Assembly: GCF_013373865.1 (NCBI RefSeq)
Contig: NC_050470.1
Location: 15,751,244 to 15,815,243 of the forward strand
Direction: 5' to 3'
Source: Monomorium pharaonis
Taxonomy: Eukaryota; Arthropoda; Insecta; Hymenoptera; Formicidae
DNA length: 64,000 nucleotides
This document shows, piece after piece, positions 32,429 through 44,184 of the stretch. The notes under the pieces are model-generated. The model ran no database searches. It saw only the letters and a program-made list of their open reading frames with translations, and was not told where the DNA came from. The translations under genes were made by a program, and so were the position numbers. Numbering within the stretch: position 1 is the first letter of the stretch; each line of letters opens with the position of its first letter.

Positions 32429-32665
32429 GCTGCTTATCAGTATAAACGTTTTATGTAAACTACAAGTCAGTTGTAACTTGATATAAACAAATACTAGTCG
32501 GTCGCCGCTTATCAGTATAAACTTTTCTAAGTAAACTACATGCGAGTTGCAACCTGATATAAACAATTAGGCTAGGAGTAGTAATTAGGTATAAACAATG
32601 ATAATTTTTATTTATGGCTATGGGTCAACGCTTCTTCCTGTCGCTTATCAGTATAAACATTTGTT
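32429..32665. repeat. spaced repeats with a TATAAACA core
   Basis: CGCTTATCAGTATAAAC occurs at about 32430, 32507 and 32643, each of the first two followed by GTAAACTACA and TGATATAAACA. A period near 77 bp is kept for two units; the third is displaced. Function unknown. Confidence 0.6.
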
Positions 32666-32689
32666 AGTGGACCTCTATTCAAGAATCAT

Positions 32690-33588
32690 TTTACTGGTAC
32701 TAGCGCCGTGGCATCAGGTGGCAGCATCTATAGGGCTAGACTAATCCAGATCGTGGAGCGCCGTGTAAACGCTGCTCGCGAAGGCCAATAGGCGCTGCTT
32801 CACCTTCGTTTCTGGTCTCTCTGCTCAATGGCTACTGTGCAAATCGTACGTGTGAGATAGTGCGCAGAAAATATTCGAACATTTCTTTTCATCTCCTAGA
32901 CATTCCGAACTCTCTCGATTGTGCTCAGTGACCCGGATCGACTCATTAGTCAGACGCATCCAAGTACATCTCCAGTACATCACTATCGTCCACTCAGACT
33001 CACCGCATGAAGCACAAGCCAGCGCTACGCGGTATACACGGCTCAAGGGCATCAACATCACTAGGCCGGTACTCGATTTATATAATTGACCCGTGAGAGT
33101 GATAACGGACTACACATCAGTAAAAGACATTTGTCATCTTATTTAGACGTATCACGTGTGTATATTTTACCGAACTCTACCTGTGATAATACCAGAGTAT
33201 CTCAGACTCGCTCTGAGCACTGTGTGATAATATAATATTAAAGCAATTCGAATTTCACTTGTGATCATTAGTACCACGACGTCCTCTTACTCTGCTTCCA
33301 TCTGTAGGGTCCCAGCGAACATTGCGCGAGTCGCGAAACTTTTTTTATTATCATTATTCTAAAACAATTTTATCAAAAGCTCATCAATAAGAAAAATGAA
33401 AACTCAAGTTTCACCAAGTAAAACCTCAGAAACTTGATTCAGAAACTATTAACATCCTAATCATCCCTTTCACTTCTTTTATAGTTATATGTATTTTTAG
33501 CAAGATATTTTTTTACAAAGTTTTTCTATCTACTGTTATTCTCAAGAAAATAGAGTAAAGAAAAACATGTTTTCGCTCATTGCATACG
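32690..33588. other. unassigned GC-richer patch
   Basis: Balanced composition to about 33340, a TATA-like TTTATATAATTG at 33077 and no ORF over 80 codons. It could be an LTR or 5' UTR of a retroelement; no termini found. Confidence 0.3.
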
Positions 33589-33617
33589 CGCGCACACACA
33601 CACACGCACACACGCAT

Positions 33618-33660
<43 letters not shown>

Positions 33661-33662
33661 CT
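33589..33662. repeat. (CA)n and (CGCA)n microsatellite
   Basis: CA repeats change into about eleven CGCA tetranucleotides. Confidence 0.92.
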
Positions 33663-33802
33663 TAGTAGAACCTGTCAACAATAAAATCACTTATACAGAT
33701 TATTAATAACAGATAAAATAATAAAGGAATTGTTCAATGAAATATTTTTTACATTCAAATATGTCTTCTTTTTTGTAAAACTTTTTTTTTTATATAAGTT
33801 GT

Positions 33803-35150
33803 GACGTGGCGCGTTCGAGTACGCTCGTCACAAGGGCGTAAGCCCGACCGAGGGGTATTGGTCTGGGGCTACTCCTCGCCGAGCCGAGGGGGAGGGAAAC
33901 GACTTTATTGTTTTTTTATTTTCGCGCTACCGTTTTTTTCATTTTTATTTTACTAGTTTTACTCACAAGGGGACCTTACGGGTCATGGGTCATCGATTCT
34001 TTTCATATTTATAGGATTTGAAGATCAGTACCCGGACTTCAATTTCCTAAAGCAGTACGATGCGCTTCTCAAAAATACTCGAGAAAATCGATTTTGAAGA
34101 TTTCAGATATCTTTAAGTACAGAAAATTTTGACCTATCGTCAGAGCCGCTCGTAGCCGAGCGCCCAGAGCTCTAATTTCGTAAGCGCGGAGTCGCTGGTT
34201 CGATTCTCACTCTGTTTTTTTTTAATAAGTCAATGGAGTTTTTTTTAAAATCCTATATCTTAACATTTATCAAATTGAAATGCTAATTAATTATTAAATC
34301 GCCAACCGCCCGCCGCCAAAATCGGCTCGGTCGCGGCGTGGCGAGCCGGTCCAGCCGAAGCGGCAGAGCACGAGGGATCTCGCATTCGAATATCGACACG
34401 CTCTGAAAATTCCGACGGATAAAGCGGCGCTGCGATGGATCAAGGATCCTGCGAGGCGGACGGATCTACCTACTGGAAATTGAAGCGCGCACGCGCCTGC
34501 GCGGGGGCTCGAGCTGGCCGGCGTGAGACCGGGGTTTCTCACTGTTTGGCACCGTTGCTGTTGTTGCGTTTATGTTTGAGAAACTTGAAATAAAGAGTAA
34601 AGTCTCGTTGCCGCACAAGAGATTGGACCGACTGGCCCCGAATATCGATTAAGTACGTCCCTCTCGGACAAAGCCGGCACCGACAGTCACCTTTAATTTA
34701 AGAGTAAAGTTTATTGTTATCGCGATTACTGTTTCCGTGAATTAAGGTACTTGTTGTTGTTCGAGCGGAGAGCCTCGTCGGCCTCCTGCATAGTAATGCA
34801 ATAGATTTTTGAAGTTCCGCATTTTCTCTTCTTAGATTCCTGTCTCCGTTTCCGTCGCGTAAATCTGTGAATCTATCGTGTTCCGCTAACTTGAGTAACG
34901 TCAATCATTTTCGTTTGTTACAGTACTCTTTAATCTTTCGAAATATATATTTTCATCACTGTTACTGATTTGAACATTGTGTACCGATTCTATTCTGCGA
35001 CCTGCCTCGATCCGAAATCTCCACACCTTCAATTATTTAAGAACCCCGCCCCTCTACCGCTTCGGGTAAAAGAGCTACCGACACTCGTAACGCTTTTCTT
35101 TGACTACCGAATTATCGTAAATTATTGTGTGGCGCGGAAATCCGCGCCTG
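33803..35150. other. GC-rich patch, possibly retroelement LTR-like
   Basis: Begins TGTGACGTGGCGCG and holds CGCTCGTCACA 20 bp later. It contains an AATAAAGAGTAAAG poly(A)-like site near 34589 and ends near GGAAATCCGCGCCTGGCGCC. TGGCGCC is compatible with a tRNA-Lys-type primer site, which would make the preceding DNA an LTR, but no matching second LTR or gag is present. Confidence 0.3.
34140..34215 (+). ncRNA. tRNA-like sequence, not a functional tRNA
   Basis: CAGAG...CTCTG could close an acceptor stem, GCTC...GAGC a D arm, and CTGGTTCGATTC is B-box-like, followed by a T run. The T stem and anticodon stem do not form properly. A SINE head or tRNA pseudogene is more likely. Confidence 0.35.
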
Positions 35151-35175
35151 GCGCCCAAAAATATGTATAGTTTTT

Positions 35176-35345
35176 CGGAGATACCGTTTTCGCCAGTTAC
35201 CAATATCGTTGAGAGAGTATTTTCGAGTGATATTTTGGAGATACCGTTTTCGCGAGTTACCGATATCGTTGAGAGAACATTTTCAAGTCAGATTTCGGAG
35301 ATACCGTTTTCGTGAGCTACCGATTGCGTTGAGAAAGCATTACCA
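35176..35345 (+). repeat. 60-bp tandem repeat, 2.8 copies
   Basis: Units start at 35176, 35236 and 35296 exactly 60 bp apart (GGAGATACCGTTTTCG...GTTACCGATATCGTTGAGAG). As 60 is a multiple of 3, the repeat reads as 20-residue units in two frames, but start, stop and context give no support for a gene. Confidence 0.88.
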
Positions 35346-35349
35346 GTTA

Positions 35350-36331
35350 ATATTCTGAGCTGTTACCGATTAATTTGTTGTAGCCCCTTCGGACCTGGCG
35401 GTTCCCGAAGAAAAGCTATGTTGCAAAGTATTTTTAAATCAATGTCAGATAAATTAATAAGTTGATATTTATATGTTTAAAAAACCTAGTTTTAAAAACA
35501 AATAGTTAAAATTAAAAATTTATAACTTTTATACTTTATTATTTACCTTGGAACTTATTAGTTACTATTCAGTGGTGTTATTTAGAACTTAAGTGTTATA
35601 TTATTTGTAACAATCTGCATAAAATCTCAATAAAGACTCATTAAAAAAATTAAATAAAATTTTATTAATTAAACTTACGTAGCTTCAAAAGTATTTCTTC
35701 AATTTAGATTTTTTAAAATAATTTTTGGATAATTATTAATTTCATGTCTATCTTTGAAGTAATTTTTTATTTAATGATACATATACATTTTTTAATGTTT
35801 TTCATATTTGATATACATTCAATATATAAGATCTTTTTATGAGATTTTTATCAAATCAATATTTATTTTTCAGTATTTTTTCAAATAAAATTTGAACAAT
35901 TGTTACTTAATTATTGTAATTGTTACCTATGAGAAAGAATGTCAATATTTGTCACATTATACATTACTAATTTTTATTATATAGATATTCTATAGATATA
36001 TCATAAATTTGTGAATTAACGGATTGCAAAAAATAATGTGAATTTAAGATTACAATTTTCGTGACAGAAACAATCGAAATTAATAAAATTGTACAATTTT
36101 ATGTTTACCCAACACAGAATCTAGCTATATCTTTTTATTTCACATAAGTCCATTTTTACTAACATGGATTAACTTTAATCTTGGTTTAACTTACTGTTCA
36201 TTTTTTTCAAATTTTTGGAACTAGAATGAGATAACAAGTAAGTTAAACCGACATTAAAATAAACTTATTGTTAGAAATGGGCCTTAATCGTACACATTCT
36301 CATGACTATTAGTGTTTGATTTTTATTTGCG
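35350..36331. other. AT-rich DNA downstream of the OBP gene
   Basis: Would include the 3' UTR of the minus-strand odorant-binding-protein gene. No other gene or repeat was recognised. Confidence 0.45.
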
Positions 36332-38411
36332 TTAAGGAAAGAAAAAGTGCTCTGAATCCGTTTGATGGCTACATTTTACAAATTGATAAGTAGTTTCGCA
36401 ATCACTGCCACCAGGCGCTGTAAAAACAAAAGAATTCTATTTACACATATTTTTTTATGTTACAATTTATGTTTATAGTAGTAAATAAAAATGTACGTCT
36501 TATCAAATTCTAAGCAATTTTTTATAAATTATAATTAAATTTGTATTAAATTTATCGAAAGTTACCATAATAAAGTAAATTTTTTTAAACTAAAAAAACA
36601 ATTTAAGTTCTAGTTTATTAAAAAAAAAATATTAAAGTTAGGATTTAAAAATGCGAACAAAATTTCTCAATTTTATAATTTTTTTTCTTTCCCTCTTTCA
36701 TTATCTTCTCAAATTTTTCTATTTCTCTTATTTAATTTTTTCATCTTTAAAGAACAATATTTAAAAAGTGCCAATTTTTACCCGTAAATGGAAAAATAAA
36801 AAACATAGTTAATCCTATGATTTCAACTTTCTGAATACGACGGTACTAGTAGTTTTTATTAAAAATGTATAACATTGTCAAATTTAAAATTAAAATCCTA
36901 TTTCTTATCTTGTCTACGTAATGCAATTTATCGCTACATATCAAAATTAGCCTTGCACATGATTACAATATTGAGTGTGGAATTCAGTAAAATAATATTA
37001 TTGATATTTTTGAAAAAATATAAAATAGTTGGCGTGAACTTGTGGGTGCTACTCAACTTTTAAATCTTCAAAATATATAATCACATGCTATTGCAAACCG
37101 CTCTCAGCCAAACCCAGGGACAATAAGCAAAGATGTAGCGGTTTTCTATCCCCATTTTTTATTTTTCAGTTTTTGGTTTTTTTAGGTTTTTGTTTTTATT
37201 TTGTAGTTTTTGATGGTATTTTTTTCCTAACAAAATTGTCCTTACAATTTAATCCCCCTCGTCGAATTTGTCATCAGTGATAGTCACTCGTAAATTAATT
37301 TGTAAAATCGGAAGCTGGTCTATCTATTAACCGACTTGTTGAAGTGTTGAAGGAATCGAGTCCACTGCTAGACATTATTGCAACTGTAAAGTTGGAAGTA
37401 GAATTATTAGATGTTGTTCATAAATTACTGTAGTACTTTGGAATTTTAGTCACGCACGTCACTTGAACAACATATCACAATCAACTTCCGATTTTACAAA
37501 TTACTTTACGAGTAATGACCTTACCACTGATGACGAATTTGATGAGGAAGATTAAATTATAAAGATAAGTTTATTAAGGGAAAAAAAAACAAAAAACGAA
37601 GACTGGAACATAAAAAACTGAAAAATAAAAAAGTGGAGACAGAAAACCGCTATGTCCTTGTTCGTTGTTCTTGGGTCCAGTTACATGTTAAAAACGGTTT
37701 AACATGTAATAATATATTTCGAAGTTCTAAAAGTTGAACAGTACTTGCAAGTTTACACCAGCTATTTTATTTCCATTCAAAAATATCAGTAATATCATTT
37801 TATTGAATTCCATACTCAATAATTATGTTGCAAGGCTAACCTTAATACGTAGCGATAAATCACATAACGTAGACAGTAAGAAAGAACTTTAATTTAGAAT
37901 TTGGCAATGTTCGTAACATTTTTAACTCTCGAGTAATACATCTTCATTTTCGATTAAGAAGAACACTCTGAATTAATTTAACCGTGTGTAGTTTTTGATT
38001 TGCTCCCATTTTAAATGTATTCATCAGATTAGGTTGAAAAAAATTTTTTAATATACTTCAAACATTTTAAGATAAACTGATATTGTTTAAAACTGTTGTT
38101 TGAATTATTATAATTATTAACAATTATTATTATAAAAAAATTTATATTAAAAAATATCAAACTACCGCCAGAGAGCCTTAGGCTCGTCAATTTGAAAACT
38201 GTTTTAAAGATATTTTTGAACAAAGTCGATGTATGGGTAAAAAATGGCATTTTTTAAACATTGTTCATTTTAGTGTTTATTTTATAAAGTTAAACTTACG
38301 TTCTGCTGCACACTTAGTTGCAACCGCTTTCATAGGACCCGCCATTTCAGCTGGCAACATTAGGTCAAGTTGTTTAATCATCATGCCGTCATCTATGCGT
38401 CCATTTTTAAA
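36332..38411 (-). CDS. odorant-binding protein (PBP/GOBP family), 3' exons
   Basis: Secreted carrier of small hydrophobic ligands in sensillum lymph. Two coding exons are seen. Exon 38411-38300 follows TTTAAG, encodes KNGRIDDGMMIKQLDLMLP and ends ...TKCAAE with donor GTAAGT. Exon 36417-36332 follows TTTTTACAG and encodes GGSDCETTYQFVKC to the stop HFFFP-TAA. The codon across the junction keeps the frame. Three of the six family cysteines are present with the right spacing: C4-x9-C5-x8-C6. The 1.9-kb intron holds a long inverted repeat. Exons for the signal peptide and C1-C3 are not found in the next 1.5 kb upstream; a MITE and a copia element lie there, so they are either beyond these or lost. 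No stop or frameshift is seen in what remains. Confidence 0.82.
36853..37927. repeat. 1.07-kb fold-back element in the OBP intron
   Basis: Arms of ~300 bp (36853-37160 and 37600-37927) are inverted copies, sharing GTCTACGTAATG / TTATCGCTACAT and GTAGCGGTTTTCT. The centre is AT-rich. No ORF. Confidence 0.78.
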
Positions 38412-38514
38412 CTTAAATAATGAAAAAAATATTTAAATAACTGTTCATAATTTAATATTAATAATAAATATAATATAGTATAATTTTAAATATATAATAT
38501 TCATTAAGGTGAGC

Positions 38515-39088
38515 TGGGGCAAGTGCGGCCTCGAGGTAAGTGTGTCATCAGCTTGTGTAACGTTAAAGGGAAAATGACATAGAATGCGTTTTAGCCGTAT
38601 ATTGAGTAGATGCAATAGTGCAAATTTTCACCGCTAAAGCGCATTGTCAATCAGTAACCTCAGTACAGTACAGTAGTAAATAGTCAACACAAAAAAAACT
38701 TCGATGTCAAGTTGTGAAAGTTATGTTGTTTACGTTCGTCATTAGTTAACGTGGAAAGAATAGAACTCGTAAGTACTCTTTTACAGTTAGCATTATATTT
38801 GTAATTAACAACCCTATTTGTGTTTTCTTTTTTCACTGTATAGTGACAGTAATAGCTGGGGCACACGTGCCCCAAACCCGGGGCAAATGTGCCATCAAAG
38901 CAAAATTTCCTAAAGTGTGATTTTTTCTCTTCATTTTTTTTTTACAAATGACCTTATGCATCTATAAAATACAATTAAAATGTCATATTGTCAAAGTTTC
39001 AATGTTGCATAAAAATTTGGAAGTTTGTGGGAGGAGAGTAAACAGGAACTTTAAATTTTCGGGTATGCACTTGCTACATCTCACCTTA
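38515..39088. mobile_element. ~574-bp MITE upstream of the OBP exon
   Basis: Ends TAAGGTGAGCTGGGGCAAGT and, inverted, ACTTGCTACATCTCACCTTA, with CAT on both sides. The motif GGGGCA-A-GTG is repeated internally. A 3-bp duplication would suit PIF/Harbinger; that is inference. Confidence 0.65.
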
Positions 39089-40035
39089 CATTATATTAAC
39101 TCATAAAGCTCATCGGGGGTATAGAACACTCCAGCAAACTTCTTCGCCTTAATAATTTTAATTTAGAATTAGAAAATCGGACTTAGCGCAATATCTATTA
39201 GTTTAGGATACTCTTTTTATAATTAAACAGGTATAAGCCTCAAATATCAGTGTGTTTGCAATAGCGTCGCCAAGTAGATATCTCAAAACATGTGGTATAC
39301 ACAATCTCATGTTTACTTAGTACAGTTTTAAATAAAATTTTAGTTTTATATACTCTATTTTCAAATTTACATTATTCTGAGAAATATAAGCATATATAAA
39401 ATGTAAAATAATCTTTTCGTGCCAAGTTTAATGTCTTATTTAAAATGTTAAAACGTTAAAATTGTGTACAATTTACGCAGTTGTGTCGTAAATAATACAT
39501 TGTGTAACGAAGACGGATAGTCCTTTTTCTAGGCTTTAACACGAGTGTGTTCAGCCGCACCAGTAAAAAAACCTATCCACCCGTGTTATACATCGTATCT
39601 TTTGTATGTGGTCCTTTGAATGTCTCACGAATTAACAGGTTAGTTAAGATTAAATACGTGAAAGCGAAAAAACGTCCCCGTGAGAAAAAACCTTTTATTT
39701 GTTCATATTAACAAATATATGTTTATATATGTTTATATATCGTCATAGAAGAAATAAAAATGCAATTATAAATGATCTTATACGGCCATATATGAAAATA
39801 TGTAATTATATCATTCCTGCAAATCCTGTTTAAGTATGATCTTATATAGCCATATATGGTGTAATATTCTTGCATATTATTATATGTGATCATGTCAAAG
39901 CATATTTTATGATCAAATATAATCATATTTGAACATATATACATAGATTTATCCATAATTAGTCCATACTATGAGTAGATCCAAGTATATGTTCATATAT
40001 GATTATACATGATCACATACATAAATATGCTTACA
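39089..40035. other. AT-rich DNA and CATATATG-rich block
   Basis: 39089-39714 is unassigned. 39540-39665 weakly resembles 53340-53490 (GAATGTCT...AATTAACAG). From 39715 to about 40035 short steps such as GATCATAT and CATATATG recur; this block cuts off the 3' end of the copia element. Confidence 0.45.
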
Positions 40036-43000
40036 TATTGCTACATATTCTGCATCCGTTGTTGAAGTTGCTACTATGCTTTGCTTCCGAGACATCCAGC
40101 CTACTGGTCCATTGTTCAACATAAGTACAACTCCACTGACACTCTTGCGTGTGTCCAAGCATGATGCAAAGTCTGCATCTGAGTATGCAATCAGTTGATT
40201 GGAATTGTCATTGGTGCCATTATACACAATCCCCAAATTAATTGTTGATTTTAAATACTTCAGTATTTGTTTTGCTGCTATCCAATGTTCATCAGATGGT
40301 GCCTCCAGGAATCTGCTTAAAGAGTTTACGGCATAGGAGATATCAGGTCTAGTTCCGATAGAGAGATACATCAAGGAACCAATCAACTGTCTGTAAGGTA
40401 CGTCTGCAATTGGTCCAACTTTTTTATCAGCATCCAAGTTACGCTTTAGTTTAACACCAGGATTGATTGGTACCATGGCACCATTGCAATCCAACATACC
40501 AAACTTCGTGAGCACAGATTTTGTATAAGCCTCTTGAGAGAGTTTAAGCCTTTTAAGTTTTCGATCTCGAATGATCTCGATTCCCAGATAGCAGGATGCA
40601 GATGAACTTGTAATCTCAAAGTTTTGTTGCATTATTCTTAGTAAGTCATCAATCCTGGACTTTGAATGACCAACTACCAAGCCATCATCAACGTACAATC
40701 CTACGAGTAGATCTTCACTGATGTATACACATGGATCAGCATCCGACGGTTTCAATCCAAATTGTTTCAGAAATTCATCGAGTTTTTCATGCCATTGTTT
40801 AGGCGCTTGCTTAAGCCCATATAGGCTCTTGTTCAATTTACATACGCGACCTGACCCATCATCAAAGCCTTCTGGTTGCTCCATAAAAATGGTTTCATCA
40901 AGGTCTCCGTACAGGAAAGCCGTTTTAACATCCAATTGATGTACTTCGTAGTCTTCAACTGCTGCAACTGATAATAATGTTCGAATAGAATCAAATCTGG
41001 CCACCGGTGAAAATGTTTCAGAGTAATCAACTCCAGCCTTTTGTGAACACCCTTTTGCCACAAGACGTGCCTTGAAACGATCAGTTGAACCATCTGGATT
41101 TATTTTCAGTCGAAAAATCCACTTATTTTTGATTATTTTCCGATTTTTCGGGAGATCTTCCAGTGTCCAAGTGTCATTTTTAATTAGTGAGTCATATTCT
41201 TTTTTCATTGATGACTCCCACTGATCCTTGTGAGGACCCGATTTAGCTTCATCAACTGTATTTGGAATAACAACTCCAGCTAGAAAGGCACTTGCAGCAG
41301 TAGCAATGTTTAAAGTAGTCTGACTACGAGTGCGATTTGCAATACACTTGTTGACTTCAGGTTCCTTTTGCTTGTTGCGCGTCCGATTGCCTATACAGTC
41401 GACTGGTTCAGCTTCTTTTGATGAAATTGACATATCCGATTGACTTTCAGTATCACTTTGCAAGTTGCTAGTTGATGATCCATTTTCTTCAACATCTGTG
41501 GTCTTCACAATGACAGCTTGCTTTTTAGGTTCCGGTTCGACAATCTTCACATCTCGACTTACAATAATCTTCTGAGTCCCACGTTGCCAAACGCGATATG
41601 CCTTTTGTTTTGGTGCGTAGCCTACCAGAACCAGCTCTTGACTCTTCTTCTCGAATTTTGACCTTCTTTCGTTGATCAGAGTGTACGCTTTGCTACCTAT
41701 AACACGTAGGTATGAGACATTTGGCCTTTTTTTAGTCCAAGCTTCCATAGGAGTTTTGCCTCCTAGTCTCTTCAGCGGGATGAGATTTCGGATATGTGCG
41801 GATGTGTGAACTGCTTCACCCCACAGTCCTTGAGGTAATTCAGCTCCTGCCAATATCGTTCTTGCCATTTCAACAACGGTTCTGTTTTGACGTTCCGCGC
41901 GTCCATTTTGCTGTGGACAGTACGCCGTTGACTTCTCGTGTAGGATAGAATGCTCTCGAAGCACCTTCTTCATGTCGTTTCCGAGGAATTCCTTGGCGTT
42001 GTCCGAACGTACACGTCTAATTTTGTGTCCTGCTGCATTAGCTTCGGCGATGACATCCTTCATGCAATCTATGATATCAGCTTTTGTCTTCATTGTATAT
42101 ACAAATACCATACCCGTACAATCATCAACAAAGAGCCCCATGTATTTAGCTTTACCAAACGATTCAACTGTCATTGGACCACATATGTCAAAATGTATAA
42201 GCGTACCTGGTTTGTCCGCTCGAGTGTCAGAATCTTTAAATGGTTTTTTTACAGTGCTTGCCAAATACACACGCTTCACAAAACTGGTCAGCTTCCTTGT
42301 CAAGATTCGACTTGCCAATCACATGCATGCCATCAACTGCCGAACCATTAGCCAGTTGTCGAATCGCTTTATAATTAGTGTGTCCAAAACGTTCATGCCA
42401 CACCTGTTCATTGACTGCTTCAGATGAAGCCGTATTTGCCGATGCATTTACTCTTGTTTCAAAATTCATAGAGTAAAGACCATCTGATATTCGGTTACCA
42501 CAAGCGATTACTTTATTTCCGGACACTAACTTGATGCCTGCCTTGCTTAGTCGAGCCTCGATACCGTTGTCAGCTGCTGCGCCTATACTCAGTAAATTCT
42601 TGCCTATATCAGGTACAAATAAAACATTACACAATTTATGCTGTACCTTTTTACCATTAATTGTTGCAATTACATCAATATTTCCTCGTCCGAGTGCATA
42701 AATAATCTGATTATTGCCGACAGTAACACCAAACTGTTCTTTTTTAAAGGATTCGTAGTTATACATCCAGTCGCGTCGATGAGTCATATGATGTGTTGCT
42801 CCTGAGTCCGCAAGCCATTTTTCTTGTATCTTCTCCTGAGAATGTTCACCTGCTGTCACAAATGCTTGACCAGAAGCCACTGCTGCTGTGGATTTTTCTT
42901 GCTCTTTAGCCTGTTCGGCTTTCCACTTCCGACAGTCACGCTTGATGTGGCCAGCCTTCTTACAATGAAAACAGGTTCGTTTTTCTTGTTTCTTCGACCC

Positions 43001-43636
43001 CTTTATTGACTGACTTTTGCCCTGTGTCACCAAAGCATCACCTGTGTCCATATTGACTGCAGTACTAGACACGTTAGCCTCGATTAGCATCAACTGTTCT
43101 CTTAATTTGTCAAACGTTAGCGTCACACCAGAGGCAGCTTGTATGTAGTAGCTCGACCTGAAATTATCAAACCTTGGTGGTAAATCGTTAATTAATTTTG
43201 CGACCAAACCTGAGTCTGACATTTCCTCGCCAACTGTCTTTAATTTTTGACGAATTACAGCCAGCCGAGCACAATAGCTGGCGATGCTTTGACCGTCCTC
43301 AAAGCGCATCCGATGGTATTCTTGGTTAAGCAGATATTTATTCTCATTTGTTTTGGTTTCATAGATCGACTGAATCTTGAGTCATACATTCCGTGAAGTC
43401 TCACAATCTCGAATTGCTGCATGATCGTCGTCAGACAATGCACATGTCAGCACCCGTTGCGCTTTTCCGTCTAGCTTCGTCCAGATTTCCTTTTCACCAG
43501 ACCCCGTTGGGCACGGACTCGTGCCATCGACAATACCGGTCGCACCAATGCTTTTTAGGCAGGAACGTATCTCATACTTCCAGCGCTGATATGTATCCTT
43601 GGTCAACGGTGGTAACTTAAAGTCTTCCGTCGTCAT
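40003..43636 (-). pseudogene. copia gag-pol polyprotein, two lesions
   Basis: The start is taken at ATG 43636 (MTTEDFKLPPLTKD). In order: gag with a TGA at 43384-43382 where the family has Trp; zinc knuckle CFHCKKAGHIKRDC; protease WLADSGATHHMTH; GAG-pre-integrase with WHERFGH and CEACVFGKHC; integrase with the D, D (RRVRSDNAKEF) and E (PQQNGRAERQNRT) residues; RT with RLVAKGCSQKAGVDYSETFSP cut to its core and the catalytic LVGLYVDDGLV; RNase H with AYSDADFASCLDTRKS and ATSTTDAEYVA. A run of seven T on the plus strand (42244-42250) shifts the frame between the zinc-binding region and integrase. The protein is cut just after EYVA; the following residues belong to the next repeat. With only two lesions inside 1.2 kb-plus of coding length it is the youngest coding element here. 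Confidence 0.88.
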
Positions 43637-43739
43637 CTTGTAACACGAAACTGGCAAAGGAAATTGATACGCGAATAAAGAAAGACCGAGCCTCTTCTTA
43701 TTATATTACGAAGCACCTCAAGAATTTTTGCACTAGCAC

Positions 43740-43757
43740 CGTGCTGTGCCCATAACC
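43740..43757 (-). other. copia primer-binding site (tRNA-iMet internal type)
   Basis: On the minus strand GGTTATGGGCACAGCACG follows the LTR directly. It complements the anticodon region of insect initiator tRNA-Met with one mismatch, the site used by copia with a half-tRNA primer. Confidence 0.72.
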
Positions 43758-43967
43758 TGTTGTTAAATTCAATGCTCTTTGTGCAGTTTATCTTGTCTTT
43801 ATTGAAAAAGAGCTTACAATATAATAAAACAGGGAGACGTTTTTGTTCTCACGGAATCAACCGAGGTTATGTATAACTCTTCTAGAATAGGTGGCGTTAC
43901 TCAGCTATATCGTAGATAATAAAGGGGAGTCATAGACTATGCATTAAGTTAAGTCTCAAAATTGACA
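43758..43967 (-). repeat. copia 5' LTR
   Basis: On the minus strand it ends TTTAACAACA against the primer site and contains a CAATAAAG poly(A) signal. The outer end is set at TGTCAATTTTGAG (43967) as the best TG; without the 3' LTR this edge is uncertain. Confidence 0.55.
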
Positions 43968-44184
43968 ATAGATCGCACTACTCTCTACACATATATACAT
44001 ATTACAATTTTTTAAACTTTTAAGGTTTTTAAATAATAAAATTAAAATGTGTTACAAAAATAAATAATTTATTATGTAATATATTTTTATGATGCAACAT
44101 TTAATATTAAAAAATCTTTTATATCTTAATAATTATAAACAAATCTTGTCAATAATTACATTTAATTTTTTTTTTTTTACAAAC

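Larger units (their letters stand above)
40003..43967 (-). mobile_element. Ty1/copia retrotransposon, 3'-truncated
   Basis: On the minus strand: 5' LTR 43967-43758, primer site 43757-43740, then gag-pol in copia order (gag, protease, integrase, RT, RNase H). The 3' end of pol and the 3' LTR are missing beyond about 40036. It lies upstream of the visible OBP exons. Confidence 0.88.

Noticed and set aside
38863..38874. Palindromic GGGGCACACGTGCCCC as an E-box operator
   Set aside because: Not a true palindrome and lies inside a MITE with repeated GGGGCA motifs.
39120..39170. Possible OBP 5' exon (minus strand, KFAGVFYTPDELYEL)
   Set aside because: No cysteine pattern or signal peptide, and it abuts a MITE end that creates the apparent donor site.
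42236..42318. Programmed ribosomal frameshift in copia between gag-protease and integrase
   Set aside because: A seven-base homopolymer indel is the simpler explanation, and copia normally uses one continuous frame.
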